DNA from: Vibrio gigantis
Lineage (GTDB): Bacteria; Pseudomonadota; Gammaproteobacteria; Enterobacterales; Vibrionaceae
DNA length: 64,000 nucleotides
Direction: 5' to 3'
NCBI RefSeq assembly: GCF_024347515.1
Contig: NZ_AP025493.1
Span: forward strand, 1,612,001 to 1,676,000
The notes under the pieces were generated by a model. That model saw only the letters and a list, made by a program, of their open reading frames with translations, was not told the origin of the DNA and ran no database searches. Positions 17,317 through 29,071 of the stretch are shown here, piece by piece (within the stretch, counting starts at the first letter, position 1; the number at the start of each line of letters is the position of its first letter). Made by a program: the position numbers and the translations under genes.

Positions 17317-18189
17317 ATGAGTAATATGGATCGCGTAAAACTAAAACAAGCACGCCAAATGAAAGATAATATCTTGAAAGGTTTTATCTGGGCAGCTGCA
17401 GCCGTCACCGTCGGCTTCTTATTCTGGATTATTTGGTACATCTTATCGAACGGTCTGCAATACGTAGATTGGAACTTCATCACTGACGATTACACTCGTA
17501 CTGGTGAAGAGCGTGGTATTTTCCCAATGATCATCGCCACGATCTACATGGTTATTGCATCGATTGCGGTCGCTGCGCCACTAGGTATCATGACGGCGAT
17601 TTACCTAACTGAATATGCGAAAGTAGGTAGCCGATTGGTGAAAGTGATTCGATTCTGTACTGAGTCGTTAGCTGGTATTCCATCGATCATCTTTGGTCTG
17701 TTCGGTATGACCTTCTTTGTTTCGATTCTTGGTCTTGGCTTCTCGATTCTGTCGGGCGCACTAACGCTAAGTATCTTGATTCTTCCTGTAATTATCCGTA
17801 CTACAGAAGAAGCATTGATGGCAGTACCACAAACTTACCGTGAAGGTTCATACGGCCTTGGCGCTTCAAAAATCTACACTATCTGGCGTTTGATATTACC
17901 AAGCGCAATGCCAGGTATCTTAACTTCGGTCATTCTTAGTATTGGTCGTGTAATTGGTGAATCAGCGCCTGTGTTCTTAACAGCAGGTATGGTGGCACGT
18001 GTTCCTGAGTCGGTATTCGATTCTGGCCGTACACTAACGGTTCACCTATATAAGCTGACAACAGAGCTATTTACTATCGATGAGTGGAACCAAGCCTACG
18101 GCACGGCGACAGTCCTAATCGTATTGGTTCTCTTGATCAACATGGTTACAAAACTGATTGCGAGACGCTTCAACACGGCAACTTACTAA
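17317..18189 (+). CDS. pstA: Phosphate ABC transporter permease PstA
   Basis: A 290-residue permease with six predicted membrane segments. The coupling loop REGSYGLGASKIYTIWRL closely mirrors that of PstC, and SLAGIPSIIFGLFGM is a PstA signature. It begins 6 bases after pstC behind GGCGAGGA. It forms the PstCA pore in the inner membrane and fits the operon order SCAB. Confidence 0.95.
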   Translation: MSNMDRVKLKQARQMKDNILKGFIWAAAAVTVGFLFWIIWYILSNGLQYVDWNFITDDYTRTGEERGIFPMIIATIYMVIASIAVAAPLGIMTAIYLTEYAKVGSRLVKVIRFCTESLAGIPSIIFGLFGMTFFVSILGLGFSILSGALTLSILILPVIIRTTEEALMAVPQTYREGSYGLGASKIYTIWRLILPSAMPGILTSVILSIGRVIGESAPVFLTAGMVARVPESVFDSGRTLTVHLYKLTTELFTIDEWNQAYGTATVLIVLVLLINMVTKLIARRFNTATY

Positions 18190-18279
18190 GCTCATTAGCT
18201 GGCTCAACAATAGAGAGAGCCCCCGTGATAAAGAAAGCATTAAGCTAGACACGAATTTAAGAATTTAGAGATTACGAAC

Positions 18280-19029
18280 ATGAACAAATTTGATATTGAG
18301 AACCTAGATCTGTTTTACGGCGAAAACCAAGCGCTTAAATCTATCAACCTGCCAATTCCAACGCGTCAGGTAACAGCTCTGATTGGTCCATCTGGTTGTG
18401 GTAAGTCAACGCTACTGCGTTGCTTGAACCGCATGAATGACCTAATTGAAGGCGTTACTATCAAAGGTAAGCTGGATATGGATGGCACAAACATCTACGG
18501 CAATATTGATGTGGCTGACCTACGCATTCGTGTAGGCATGGTATTCCAAAAGCCAAACCCATTCCCAATGAGCATTTACGAGAACGTGGCTTACGGCTTA
18601 CGTGCTCAAGGCATCAAGGACAAGAAGCATATTGATGAAGTTGTAGAAAGCTCACTGCGCAGTGCTGCCCTTTGGGACGAAGTAAAAGACCGTCTTAAAG
18701 CACACGCATTTGGCTTATCTGGTGGTCAGCAACAGCGTCTATGTATCGCTCGTACGATTGCAATGGAACCGGATGTAATCCTGATGGATGAACCTACATC
18801 GGCTCTAGACCCTATCGCGACACACAAGATTGAAGAATTGATGGAAGACCTGAAGAAAGACTTCACTATCGTTATCGTAACGCACTCAATGCAGCAAGCG
18901 CGCCGTATTTCAGACCGTACTGCTTTCTTCCTAATGGGAGAGCTTGTAGAGCACAACGAAACGAGTGTTATCTTCAGCGAACCAAAAGATGATCGTACTA
19001 AAGGTTACGTAAACGGTGACTTTGGTTAA
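18280..19029 (+). CDS. pstB: Phosphate ABC transporter ATPase PstB
   Basis: A 249-residue ABC ATPase. Walker A GPSGCGKST at 36-44, the Q-loop region FQKPNPFPMS, signature LSGGQQQR, Walker B VILMDEPTSALDP and the switch HSMQQA are all intact. The NPFPMSI segment is typical of PstB. No phoU follows within the window: a terminator and an unrelated GGDEF gene come next. Confidence 0.96.
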   Translation: MNKFDIENLDLFYGENQALKSINLPIPTRQVTALIGPSGCGKSTLLRCLNRMNDLIEGVTIKGKLDMDGTNIYGNIDVADLRIRVGMVFQKPNPFPMSIYENVAYGLRAQGIKDKKHIDEVVESSLRSAALWDEVKDRLKAHAFGLSGGQQQRLCIARTIAMEPDVILMDEPTSALDPIATHKIEELMEDLKKDFTIVIVTHSMQQARRISDRTAFFLMGELVEHNETSVIFSEPKDDRTKGYVNGDFG

Positions 19030-19148
19030 TCGATTATTGACGTGCAGTGTTCTGCTTTTAGCAAAACCAGCACGCTAACTGATACGCAGGTTAGATAATC
19101 GAATAGATCGACAGAATTATCACTATAACTATAAGCGATGGAAGTTTT

Positions 19149-19173
19149 GCCCCACTTTAGGTGGGGCTTTTTT
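19149..19173 (+). terminator. Terminator of pstSCAB
   Basis: GCCCCAC, TTTAG loop, GTGGGGC and six T. It ends the phosphate operon 120 bases after pstB. The rest of the 335-base gap before the next gene (19030-19364) shows no ORF or clear operator. Confidence 0.93.
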
Positions 19174-19364
19174 ATGCCTCTAAAAAAGTCTCAATGTCGA
19201 TGAAATTTTGGGCAGGAAATCCCATTTTTGTCGTCCTTCTCATGCTTGTGATAATGTAAAAAGTGAAATTGCGACCCGCTTAACATCTCATTTTTAGTTA
19301 TATTGATTGCATATCAAGGCTTCTGTATTTTTGCTGTATTCTTAATCGCCAATGGACGGAAGCT

Positions 19365-21509
19365 GTGCCTGTAAAAGCCTTTGCAAAACAAATATCTGCT
19401 ACGCGTGATCACCGTTTATTGGCAGAGTCTCTTTTTGACTACTTGGCTAAGATGCTTGCTCCAAAAGGGATTGGGATATTTTCTGAGCCGATACCGGAAA
19501 GCGATTCGTTGCCGTTGTTTTGTTACGGTGAGTTAACCTCTCTTGAGAATTACCCCTCTACATTTTGGCCTTGGGTTGCTCAGTTCGATACCGCGGACGG
19601 GGTTTTGCCTATGGCTATCAACACCTGTAAGTGGGAACACATGAAGGTACTTGGCGGTGAGTCATTCATCATGATGCTCGACAATGCGCCTGCCTGTAGA
19701 ACTTATTTAATTGTTCAAAATTGCAATGTCGAAAAGATCAATCAAACCTTCGATCAGGATCTAGATGCTCTTCAACTTGCAGCCGCTCGTTGGCAGTGTA
19801 TTCGTGCTGAAAAAAACGCAGCACTTGAGATCAAACATAGAGACACTCGTGAAGCTCAATACCTTGATGAAATTAAGCTTCGTGAATTGTTCGTAGATAA
19901 TATGAAGCTGGTTCATCAGGTAGCGTTGGATCTCTCGAATCCCGACACCTTAGATGCACTCTATAAAGCATCAGTAGAAGCGGTGCGTGATCGTCTAGGC
20001 TTTGATCGTGCGATCTTCATGTTGCTTGATATGAAAAAGCGCTGCTTTAGCGGAACTTACGGCACTGATGAAACGGGTAAGACCAACAGCGAACATCATA
20101 CTCAATATGATTTACATCAACTTGAGGCCGAATACATTGAGGCGCTGTCTGACAATCACACCAACTTAGTCATTATTGAACAAGCGCCACTCTACACCGA
20201 AGGCAAGGTGGTCGGGCAGGGCTGGAATGGAATGCTAATCTTGCGTGAAGGGGACAAACCTGTCGGCTGGATTGCGATGGATAACTATATTCACCGCTCT
20301 CCAATCACCAATTATCAAAAGCAGATGCTTGAGTCCTTCGGCTCTCTACTCTCTCAGATATATATTCGTAAACGTCAAGAGCAGAATATACGCATGCTGC
20401 ATTCGAGTATGGTTGAGCTGTCTCGATGCGATAGCGTCAGTGAAGTATGTAAGTCCGCCGTTAGTTTTGCGATTCAACATCTAGGTATCGATCGACTGGC
20501 AGTTTTCCTAACAGACAAAAAGTGCAGTTACATGCAAGGTACTTGGGGTACTGACATCAAAGGCGATATTGTCGATGAGTCTTATTATCGCTCGGAGCTG
20601 GTGGAACGTGACATTGTCGCGGCAGCACGTGCTTGCCCGAATCAAGTCGCGTTTGAAGAGTCGGTCCCTATTTACCACGATTTCAATATTGTCGGTGTTG
20701 GTTGGACGGCCATGACCATGCTCACCACAAACACGGGTGAGCCGATTGCGTTTATCGCTGCCGATAACTTGCTAACTCGTAGCCCACTAACCTCACAGCT
20801 TCGTGAGGTAATACGTATCTTTGCTTCAAGCCTTGCTGAGGTACTGCAAAGAACCATGGCTCAAGAGGAGCTTAAAAAACTTAATGAAACTCTGGAGCAA
20901 GAAGTCAGCAAGCGTACTCAAGAGCTCGAACGAGCCAATGAACAGTTAGATATCATTTCTAAGCTGGATCCACTGACACGCCTTGGAAACCGCCGTATGT
21001 TGTCGCAGGTTTTAGAAGACTTGAATTGCGACGACCAAGGTGCGTTTGCCTCACAACACGAAATCACATTTGGGTTGATTCTCGTCGACCTTGATCACTT
21101 TGGTTTGTATAACAGTGTCTATGGTCATACTGAAGGGGATGCAGCGTTGAGGACGGTCGGCGAGATACTGAATGCTCATGTTCACAATGACAAAGAAACC
21201 TTCTGTCGGATTGGTGGAGAGGAGTTTATGTTGTTGATGATTGGCACGAATCATTCAGAGACAAAGCAACGCGCAGAGTCGATTAGAAAATGCATTGAAG
21301 AGGCAAAAATCCTCCATTGTGAAAGTAGTACCAGCCCTTATTTAACCGCATCCGTGGGTTATGCCTCGATAACTTCTGACCAGCACCAATTCGATTTTGA
21401 TCTGTTGTATGGCAAGGCAGATAAAGCCTTATATCAAGCCAAAGACTCAGGGCGAAATCGAATTGTTTCTGCATTAAAACGCAAAAAAGTTACAGCCTCT
21501 CTTTCTTAA
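19365..21509 (+). CDS. Diguanylate cyclase with tandem GAF-like sensor domains
   Basis: A 714-residue cytoplasmic protein with no membrane segments. A ~160-residue N-terminal region leads to two related GAF-like domains (about 180-330 and 345-490), each with a WGTD/YGTD-type turn, a VGQGW/VGVGW motif and an I-A-x-DN ending, so they look like an internal duplication. A short coiled coil (EELKKLNETLEQEVSKRTQE) links to a GGDEF domain with the active motif GGEEF (617-621) and DPLTRLGNRR. No RxxD inhibitory site is seen five residues before GGEEF. It should make cyclic di-GMP. The start is GTG at 19365 with a weak ribosome site. V. cholerae also has a GGDEF gene (VCA0074, cdgA) after its chromosome II pst operon; orthology is likely but unproved. 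Confidence 0.9.
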   Translation: MPVKAFAKQISATRDHRLLAESLFDYLAKMLAPKGIGIFSEPIPESDSLPLFCYGELTSLENYPSTFWPWVAQFDTADGVLPMAINTCKWEHMKVLGGESFIMMLDNAPACRTYLIVQNCNVEKINQTFDQDLDALQLAAARWQCIRAEKNAALEIKHRDTREAQYLDEIKLRELFVDNMKLVHQVALDLSNPDTLDALYKASVEAVRDRLGFDRAIFMLLDMKKRCFSGTYGTDETGKTNSEHHTQYDLHQLEAEYIEALSDNHTNLVIIEQAPLYTEGKVVGQGWNGMLILREGDKPVGWIAMDNYIHRSPITNYQKQMLESFGSLLSQIYIRKRQEQNIRMLHSSMVELSRCDSVSEVCKSAVSFAIQHLGIDRLAVFLTDKKCSYMQGTWGTDIKGDIVDESYYRSELVERDIVAAARACPNQVAFEESVPIYHDFNIVGVGWTAMTMLTTNTGEPIAFIAADNLLTRSPLTSQLREVIRIFASSLAEVLQRTMAQEELKKLNETLEQEVSKRTQELERANEQLDIISKLDPLTRLGNRRMLSQVLEDLNCDDQGAFASQHEITFGLILVDLDHFGLYNSVYGHTEGDAALRTVGEILNAHVHNDKETFCRIGGEEFMLLMIGTNHSETKQRAESIRKCIEEAKILHCESSTSPYLTASVGYASITSDQHQFDFDLLYGKADKALYQAKDSGRNRIVSALKRKKVTASLS

Positions 21510-21512
21510 AAT

Positions 21513-21547
21513 AAAGGCCGCTGATCTCCATATGATTAACGGCCTTT
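21513..21547. terminator. Possible bidirectional terminator between convergent genes
   Basis: AAAGGCCG and CGGCCTTT are perfect inverted repeats, 19 bases apart, between the stops of the GGDEF gene and the BatD gene. The loop is long for a terminator, which lowers confidence. Confidence 0.6.
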
Positions 21548-21578
21548 GTGCTTTACTGTTCTTGATGAGCAGTGTCGA

Positions 21579-23258
21579 CTACAGCTTTTCTAGCGAGCTT
21601 CTATCCTTTTTACTAGCGACTCTCTTGGGATTTTTCACCGTTTTGATTGCCAGCTCAGGACTCCATGTTTGGGCTGATGCACCGGCTTCACCGTAAAGGC
21701 TTTGGTTTAGCTTAGTAAATTCGGTTTCAACGGTTTGCAACGCCTCATCACTTAGATCTGCATTTTCAGATTTCCATCGCTCAAACAAGGTTCTGAACAT
21801 CACACCATCGTGCGCCTTTAGAGCGTTGACTAGCGCCTCTTCGGTATTGGAAGTTCTTTGTTCTGGGCGTTTCGATTGTGTGATTTTTCCACGGCGTGAC
21901 CAGAAGTAGAATGCCATTGCTGAGCTGATTAGCCACAAAGCAGCGAATAGGGCGGTGAGATAAGGCCAGAAACCAGGGTTATCGACATTAATTACCGTTG
22001 GTGCTGTTTGTTGGAGCGGCGCGCTAGCAACTGGAGGTGCGCTTGATACAACACGATCACTTGCTGTTACTGCTAGCTCTAGGCCCAGAGCTTTACTGGT
22101 TTGTTCTGATTGAGCATCAGTATTGAACCAAGCTTGGGAAACATCAGGAAGCGAGATCTTTCCTGCTTCTTTTGGGATTAGAACCTGTTTGTACACCACA
22201 ACCGCATCGCCGGACTGTGTGGTACCAAATTGCGGCTTTTCTTCATATACACGAACCGATTTAGGGTAGGTGATATTCAGTTTTGGTAGTTGGTGCTGCG
22301 TTAAGTTACTCGCCGTCATGGTAATAGTACGAGTTAGCGAATCACCTGCTTCCATTTCGATGGCTTGATTGCCACCTTCTAATCCTTTGTTATTGGTTAA
22401 TTCGTTACCTTGGCTATCCGACCATTGCTGAATCAATTTGAAGTTAGAAGTTGGTAACCACTCACCTTTGTAGCCCTTTGGTACATCCTTCACGGTGACA
22501 TCTAAGGTTTCAATAGGTGTGTCGAGTTGGAATAAACGTGTTGTACTAGAGTTGTTGGTTGAGTAGACAACGGCTCCTGTTAACTTCGGCCCGTTCAGCG
22601 TAAATTGACCAGCTTTTTGTGACGAGATACGGAACGACTGTTGAACTACCGTCACCTCCTTTCCATTGAGAACGTCTTGAAACTGCTTCGATTCCCCAAT
22701 CGGTTCCACATCTAAGCCTGAAGAGCTCGGTGGTGCTATTTTCGGATCTTGTAGCCTTCTCGGATCCGCTTTAATGATCAGCTTTACATCAAGCTCTGCG
22801 GTTTCTTGTGGGTATAGTGAGCTCTTACTTAGAGTAAGTTGAAACTCAGCCATATCATGTTGAGTTGGCGCGGCTTTATTAACGGCAACATTGATGGTGA
22901 TAGGCTTGGTTTTAGCCCCTTCAATATCAAAGCTCGGGATCTGTATTTGACCTAATCGCAGTGGAGCAAGGGTGATGTTCCACTCGCTTGACACCGAACG
23001 GCTACCATTAATGATTCGCATTGATGAACCAAAGCTTGGTGTACCGACATAGAAGTCTTGCTGAAGCTCGGTGAGATCTAGAGCATCAGAAGAGACTTTT
23101 TCATCGGTCGCAACTCTAAGTAGGAAGACTTCATCTTTAGTGACACTGTTCTGTGAAACACTCGCCACGGCATTAGCCGCCAATGCTGAAAATGACGAGA
23201 AAGCGCCCAACAGCAGTGTTAGGGCTATGGATAAAAATGGCTTATTTAGAAATCGCAT
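21579..23258 (-). CDS. batD: BatD-like protein (oxygen-tolerance/aerotolerance-type operon)
   Basis: A 559-residue exported protein: signal peptide (SIALTLLLGAFSSFSALA), several Ig-like beta domains facing the periplasm, one membrane segment near residues 435-455 (FWPYLTALFAALWLISSAM), and a cytoplasmic C-terminus. DUF11/BatD-type repeats such as VSQNSVTKDEVFLLRV open the mature part. It is the last of six genes read from MoxR, starting 3 bases after the VWA-TPR gene stop. The ATG at 23258 is chosen over an overlapping GTG at 23267. The Bat set is tied to MoxR-type AAA ATPases; its biochemical role is still unclear. Confidence 0.88.
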   Translation of the reverse strand: MRFLNKPFLSIALTLLLGAFSSFSALAANAVASVSQNSVTKDEVFLLRVATDEKVSSDALDLTELQQDFYVGTPSFGSSMRIINGSRSVSSEWNITLAPLRLGQIQIPSFDIEGAKTKPITINVAVNKAAPTQHDMAEFQLTLSKSSLYPQETAELDVKLIIKADPRRLQDPKIAPPSSSGLDVEPIGESKQFQDVLNGKEVTVVQQSFRISSQKAGQFTLNGPKLTGAVVYSTNNSSTTRLFQLDTPIETLDVTVKDVPKGYKGEWLPTSNFKLIQQWSDSQGNELTNNKGLEGGNQAIEMEAGDSLTRTITMTASNLTQHQLPKLNITYPKSVRVYEEKPQFGTTQSGDAVVVYKQVLIPKEAGKISLPDVSQAWFNTDAQSEQTSKALGLELAVTASDRVVSSAPPVASAPLQQTAPTVINVDNPGFWPYLTALFAALWLISSAMAFYFWSRRGKITQSKRPEQRTSNTEEALVNALKAHDGVMFRTLFERWKSENADLSDEALQTVETEFTKLNQSLYGEAGASAQTWSPELAIKTVKNPKRVASKKDRSSLEKL

Positions 23259-23260
23259 GG

Positions 23261-25271
<2,011 letters not shown>

Positions 25272-25279
<8 letters not shown>

Positions 25280-26264
25280 TGTTTCTCCTAATGGCTAACA
25301 GCATAAATGCGAAGAACATGGCAGCTGATAAAGGCCATACAAACCACTCTTGTTGTGGTCGCCATATTTTGGTGGCATTTGTCACGGGTTCTAACTGGTT
25401 GATAGTATCGTAAATCGTTGCCAGCTCTTTGCTGTCACGCGCTCGGAAGTATTGACCGCCAGTGCGTTTGGCAATTTCCATTAGCGTGCGTTCATCCAAA
25501 TCTTGAGCGGTGTTTACTTTACGAGTCATGAAGAACTCTTTAACCATCATTTCGCCTGCGCCAACACCGACGGTGTAGATGGTTGCGTTGTACTTCTTGG
25601 CAATATCTGCGGCCTCTAGTGGGTCTAACACCCCTGCGGTATTACTGCCGTCGCTGAGTAGTACCATCACACGTTGAGGCGCATCACTATCAACAAAGGT
25701 CTTGGTCGCCAACCCAATGCCGTCACCAATCGCGGTTTGATTACCAATCAGCCTTAGGACGGCTTGATTGAGTTGTTGTGACAGCGTGTATCTATCCAAA
25801 GTCAAAGGTGTTTGTAGGTAGGCATGATCAGCAAAGAGTACCAAACCAACTCGGTCGCCTTTGCGGCGTTCAATGAAGTCACTCAAGACATGTTTCACTG
25901 CTGATAAGCGGTCGATGTACTCGCCATTGAATTGCATGTCCTCTTGGCTCATTGAATAAGAGAGGTCAACTACCAACATCAAATCGCGGTGCTTCGGCTG
26001 AAACTCAACGGGTTCGCCATACCAGACCGGACGAGCGCTCGCCGTTACTAGCAGAAGCCAAATAATGACTGATAACGCCTTTGGTAAGCGAGCACTCGGT
26101 GTTTTGGTATTACTGTCCTCTGGCAAAAATGGAAGCTTAAGAGCGCTGCTTGATTCTACTTTAGGTGAGAATAAGTAAATGAGAAACGGCAGTGGTGCGA
26201 GGAAAAACATCCACCACCAAACGAACTCGATGTTTAACAAGTTAGTGCTTATAAGATTAGTCAT
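25272..26264 (-). CDS. batA: VWA-domain membrane protein (BatA-like)
   Basis: A 330-residue protein with two N-terminal membrane helices, a VWA domain with MIDAS DLSYS (100-104) and the later T/D metal contacts (IGNQTAIGDG, VMVLLSDGSN), and one C-terminal membrane helix followed by RRNN. This is the usual BatA layout. The start at 26264 has GAGG at the right spacing and overlaps the previous stop by 8 bases; the longer frame to 26351 would run deep into the upstream gene. Confidence 0.9.
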
Positions 26265-26742
26265 GACTACCTCGCTTTGGGGGCAGGGCTTTACGAAGCC
26301 ACGTTTCGCAGTCGTCAACCAATTGCTGTTGGCTTTGACGCTGTTCGTCATTCATCGAAGTTGTATCTTGATAGAGCGACTGTTGCCACTGAGCTTGTTT
26401 CTCTACAAACAACGGCTTTTTCAGTTGCGCGTCTAAGAACTTCAACCAATCATCGCCGGCTAGGCCTGCTACTTTTTCTCGCGGGAAGTAGCTTAATGCT
26501 GCCTGGCGAAGAATGCGTTGTGCTTCGCTAGGAGATAAACGATCTGAAGACTGACTAGTCGTGAAGTAAGACAGCGCTTCTTGCTTTGGCTGTTGGTTGT
26601 TTTTTCTTCGATTTATAATAAAAAACACCAAGGCAATCAGGATAATGGCTGTGACAATCAATGCCCACCAACCCCACGCCAGAGGCCACCATGTTGGCGC
26701 ATCTGGTGTAATCACAGGGCTTAAATCTAAGGGCTGCTTCAT
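26257..26742 (-). CDS. DUF4381 membrane protein of MoxR-Bat operon
   Basis: A 161-residue protein with one membrane helix near residues 22-45 (WGWWALIVTAIILIALVFFIINRRKNN), then a soluble helical domain containing LGWLKFL-type DUF4381 sequence (AGLAGDDWLKFLDAQLKK). It always occurs between DUF58 and VWA genes in such operons. It starts with an ATGA overlap with the DUF58 gene and has an AGGAG ribosome site. Confidence 0.85.
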   Translation of the reverse strand: MKQPLDLSPVITPDAPTWWPLAWGWWALIVTAIILIALVFFIINRRKNNQQPKQEALSYFTTSQSSDRLSPSEAQRILRQAALSYFPREKVAGLAGDDWLKFLDAQLKKPLFVEKQAQWQQSLYQDTTSMNDEQRQSQQQLVDDCETWLRKALPPKRGSHD

Positions 26743-27665
26743 GACTGAGCTCCTGATATCTGGCTCATCAATGGCTGTGCACTCGACAACGAGCTATAGG
26801 GGATCGCGAGAGATAAACTCAACTCTTGTAGCTGCTGCTTTTTTAGTGAGAACGCGTGGTTGAGTTTTTGCTTCTCTTTGTTGGAGGAGAAGTTAAACCA
26901 CTGCGTTTTACTGCCATCGGTGACTTGTTTCGAGCCTTTATAGGCCGTTTGACCTTGCTCTAGCGGGTCATAAAAATGTACCAGACGTACTCTGTTGTGT
27001 CGGCGTATTTGACTGATAAGTGAGTAATCACTTTCTTGGTAACGTACAAAGTCACTGAGGAGGATAATATCGCTTCCTTTTGGGCAAAGTTGATGAAGAG
27101 ACTTCAATCCATGCTCTAAGGTAGTATCGCAACGATTATCGTCGTTGGTTAGCGCTGCATTATTGATTTCTATGACTTTTTGCAAAATACGCAAAGGAGC
27201 ATGGTTACTGCCACTTGGTTTGATTTCTATGATCTCTTTACCGGTATCGATGACTGCGCCAATTCGGTCTTTTTGAGCGACGGTTAACCAGCACAGCTGA
27301 CTAGCAAAGTGCGCAAGTTGAACCGATTTCAGCAATAAGGTTGAGCCGAAAATCATGCTGCTTGTTAAATCTAAGTACAAGATGACAGGTTGCTCTCTCT
27401 CTTCAGAGAACAGCTTAGTATGCGCTTTGCCTGTTCTTGCCGTTACTCGCCAGTCAATACTGCGTATGTCATCGCCCGCTTGGTATTGACGAACTTCTGA
27501 GAAATTCATCCCGCGACCTTTGCGGTTGCTTTCGTGTTGACCATTGAGCTGTGACCAGAGGCTTTTCGCTGGAGGCAACCATCGAACAGACTGCGATTTG
27601 TATTGCAGCAGTTCGTCCAGGTTCAGCATCACGCCGTCACTGTGGTTCGGTAATAAATTATTCAT
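26739..27665 (-). CDS. DUF58 domain protein of MoxR-Bat operon
   Basis: A 308-residue soluble protein. The hallmark DUF58 segment GRGMNFSEVRQYQAGDDIRSIDWRV is present at about residues 50-75 and leads into a VWA-like fold (VILYLDLTSSM). The start at 27665 (MNNLLPNHSDG) is preferred because AGGGA lies seven bases ahead and the MoxR stop lies 11 bases upstream. Usual partner of the MoxR ATPase. Confidence 0.9.
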   Translation of the reverse strand: MNNLLPNHSDGVMLNLDELLQYKSQSVRWLPPAKSLWSQLNGQHESNRKGRGMNFSEVRQYQAGDDIRSIDWRVTARTGKAHTKLFSEEREQPVILYLDLTSSMIFGSTLLLKSVQLAHFASQLCWLTVAQKDRIGAVIDTGKEIIEIKPSGSNHAPLRILQKVIEINNAALTNDDNRCDTTLEHGLKSLHQLCPKGSDIILLSDFVRYQESDYSLISQIRRHNRVRLVHFYDPLEQGQTAYKGSKQVTDGSKTQWFNFSSNKEKQKLNHAFSLKKQQLQELSLSLAIPYSSLSSAQPLMSQISGAQS

Positions 27666-27675
27666 GCGCGTATCC

Positions 27676-28632
27676 CTATGCGCTACCAACCAGTGAAATA
27701 AGGTGTGCGATCACTTGGTTTGCAGTGACACCTTCAGCTTGTGCGTGGTAGCTACGAAGCAGGCGGTGACGCAAGACAGGAAATGCCATCGCTTGAACAT
27801 CTTGTGGTGTGACATAGTCGCGGCCTGCAAGCCAAGCATGTGCACGAGCGCAGCGGTCGAGAGCAATCGTTGCACGCGGACTCACGCCCATATCTAACCA
27901 CTGATCCAGTTGGTCGCTGTATTGCTTAGGTTGGCGAGTTGCCATTACCAATCTGATGATGTACTGCTCAATGGTATCTGCCATGTGGATATTGAGTACT
28001 TCTTGGCGCGCTTCAAAGATAGTCTGCTGAGAGATTTCCTGTGGCTGTACCGACTCGTTGCCTTGAGCTTCACCGCGGTTGAGTCGCAGGATCTCAAGCT
28101 CACTCTCCATATCTGGGTATTCAACTTCTAGGTGCAGTAGGAAGCGGTCTAACTGAGCTTCTGGAAGTGGGTATGTGCCTTCTTGCTCAATCGGGTTTTG
28201 TGTCGCCATGACCAAAAACAGTTCAGGCAGTGCATAAGTTTTTCGGCCTGCAGTAACTTGTTTCTCGGCCATCGCTTCCAACATCGCGGCTTGAACTTTG
28301 GCCGGAGCACGGTTGATCTCATCCGCTAGGATAAGTGAGTTAAAGATCGGCCCAGATTGGAACGTAAATTCCCCTGTCTCTGGTCGGAATATATCGGTTC
28401 CCGTTAAGTCGGCAGGCAGTAAGTCTGGGGTAAATTGAATGCGGTGGAAATCCCCTTCAACACAATCAGCCAGTGATTTGACTGCACGGGTCTTCGCTAA
28501 CCCCGGAGGACCTTCAACCAGAATATGACCATCAGCAAGTAGTGCGATCATCAGTTGCTTTACGAGCTCTTGCTGACCAATGATTTGAGACTCTAAATAG
28601 TTTTGAAGGACTTCGAAATTTGTTTTGTGCAT
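27676..28632 (-). CDS. MoxR-family AAA+ ATPase
   Basis: A 318-residue AAA+ ATPase: Walker A GPPGLAKT (41-48), Walker B LILADEINRAPAK, sensor ATQNPIEQEGTYPLPEAQLDRF. The start at 28632 (MHKTNFEVLQ) follows AGAGAG; a longer frame begins at 28680 with no better site. First gene of the six-gene operon. MoxR ATPases act as chaperones that remodel or activate partner VWA proteins; here the partners are the DUF58 and Bat proteins. V. cholerae has the same group on chromosome II. Confidence 0.93.
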   Translation of the reverse strand: MHKTNFEVLQNYLESQIIGQQELVKQLMIALLADGHILVEGPPGLAKTRAVKSLADCVEGDFHRIQFTPDLLPADLTGTDIFRPETGEFTFQSGPIFNSLILADEINRAPAKVQAAMLEAMAEKQVTAGRKTYALPELFLVMATQNPIEQEGTYPLPEAQLDRFLLHLEVEYPDMESELEILRLNRGEAQGNESVQPQEISQQTIFEARQEVLNIHMADTIEQYIIRLVMATRQPKQYSDQLDQWLDMGVSPRATIALDRCARAHAWLAGRDYVTPQDVQAMAFPVLRHRLLRSYHAQAEGVTANQVIAHLISLVGSA

Positions 28633-29071
28633 TTTGGACTCTCTGGGTATCCATTTGATCTTATTTTGTGTATTGGTCACTTTTCGATAGCAAAAAGTTC
28701 CGGTTCATCTACGTAATTTATTGTTTCAAAAATGGAATGACTCACAATCGGTTAGTTTTAAACACAGTGGATCATGATTTTTACCATATCAATCGACATT
28801 TATATAATAAAACTTGTACTTGGTGCGAATCTAATATCTTGATATTTATAATTAATTTTAAATTTGAACGGTGTATGCCTGTTTTGTTTTATGTGTATTT
28901 TGAATAGTTATTCCTGTTGCATTGTTTTTGCAGTTTTTTGCGAGAAAAGTCTCTAGTTTTATCAATCCTTGCCGATACATAACTCAGACTGTGCATTTCA
29001 GCTAGAGAGTGCACGAATAAGCCCTGTTTTGGGGATACGAATTAAGAGCGATTCTTTCTAAAGGTCCAAAT
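28633..29071. other. Divergent intergenic region, moxR / chemoreceptor
   Basis: A 439-base AT-rich space holding both divergent promoters. I see no credible ORF, strong hairpin or named operator. AAAGG at 29060 is the ribosome site of the chemoreceptor gene. Confidence 0.55.
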
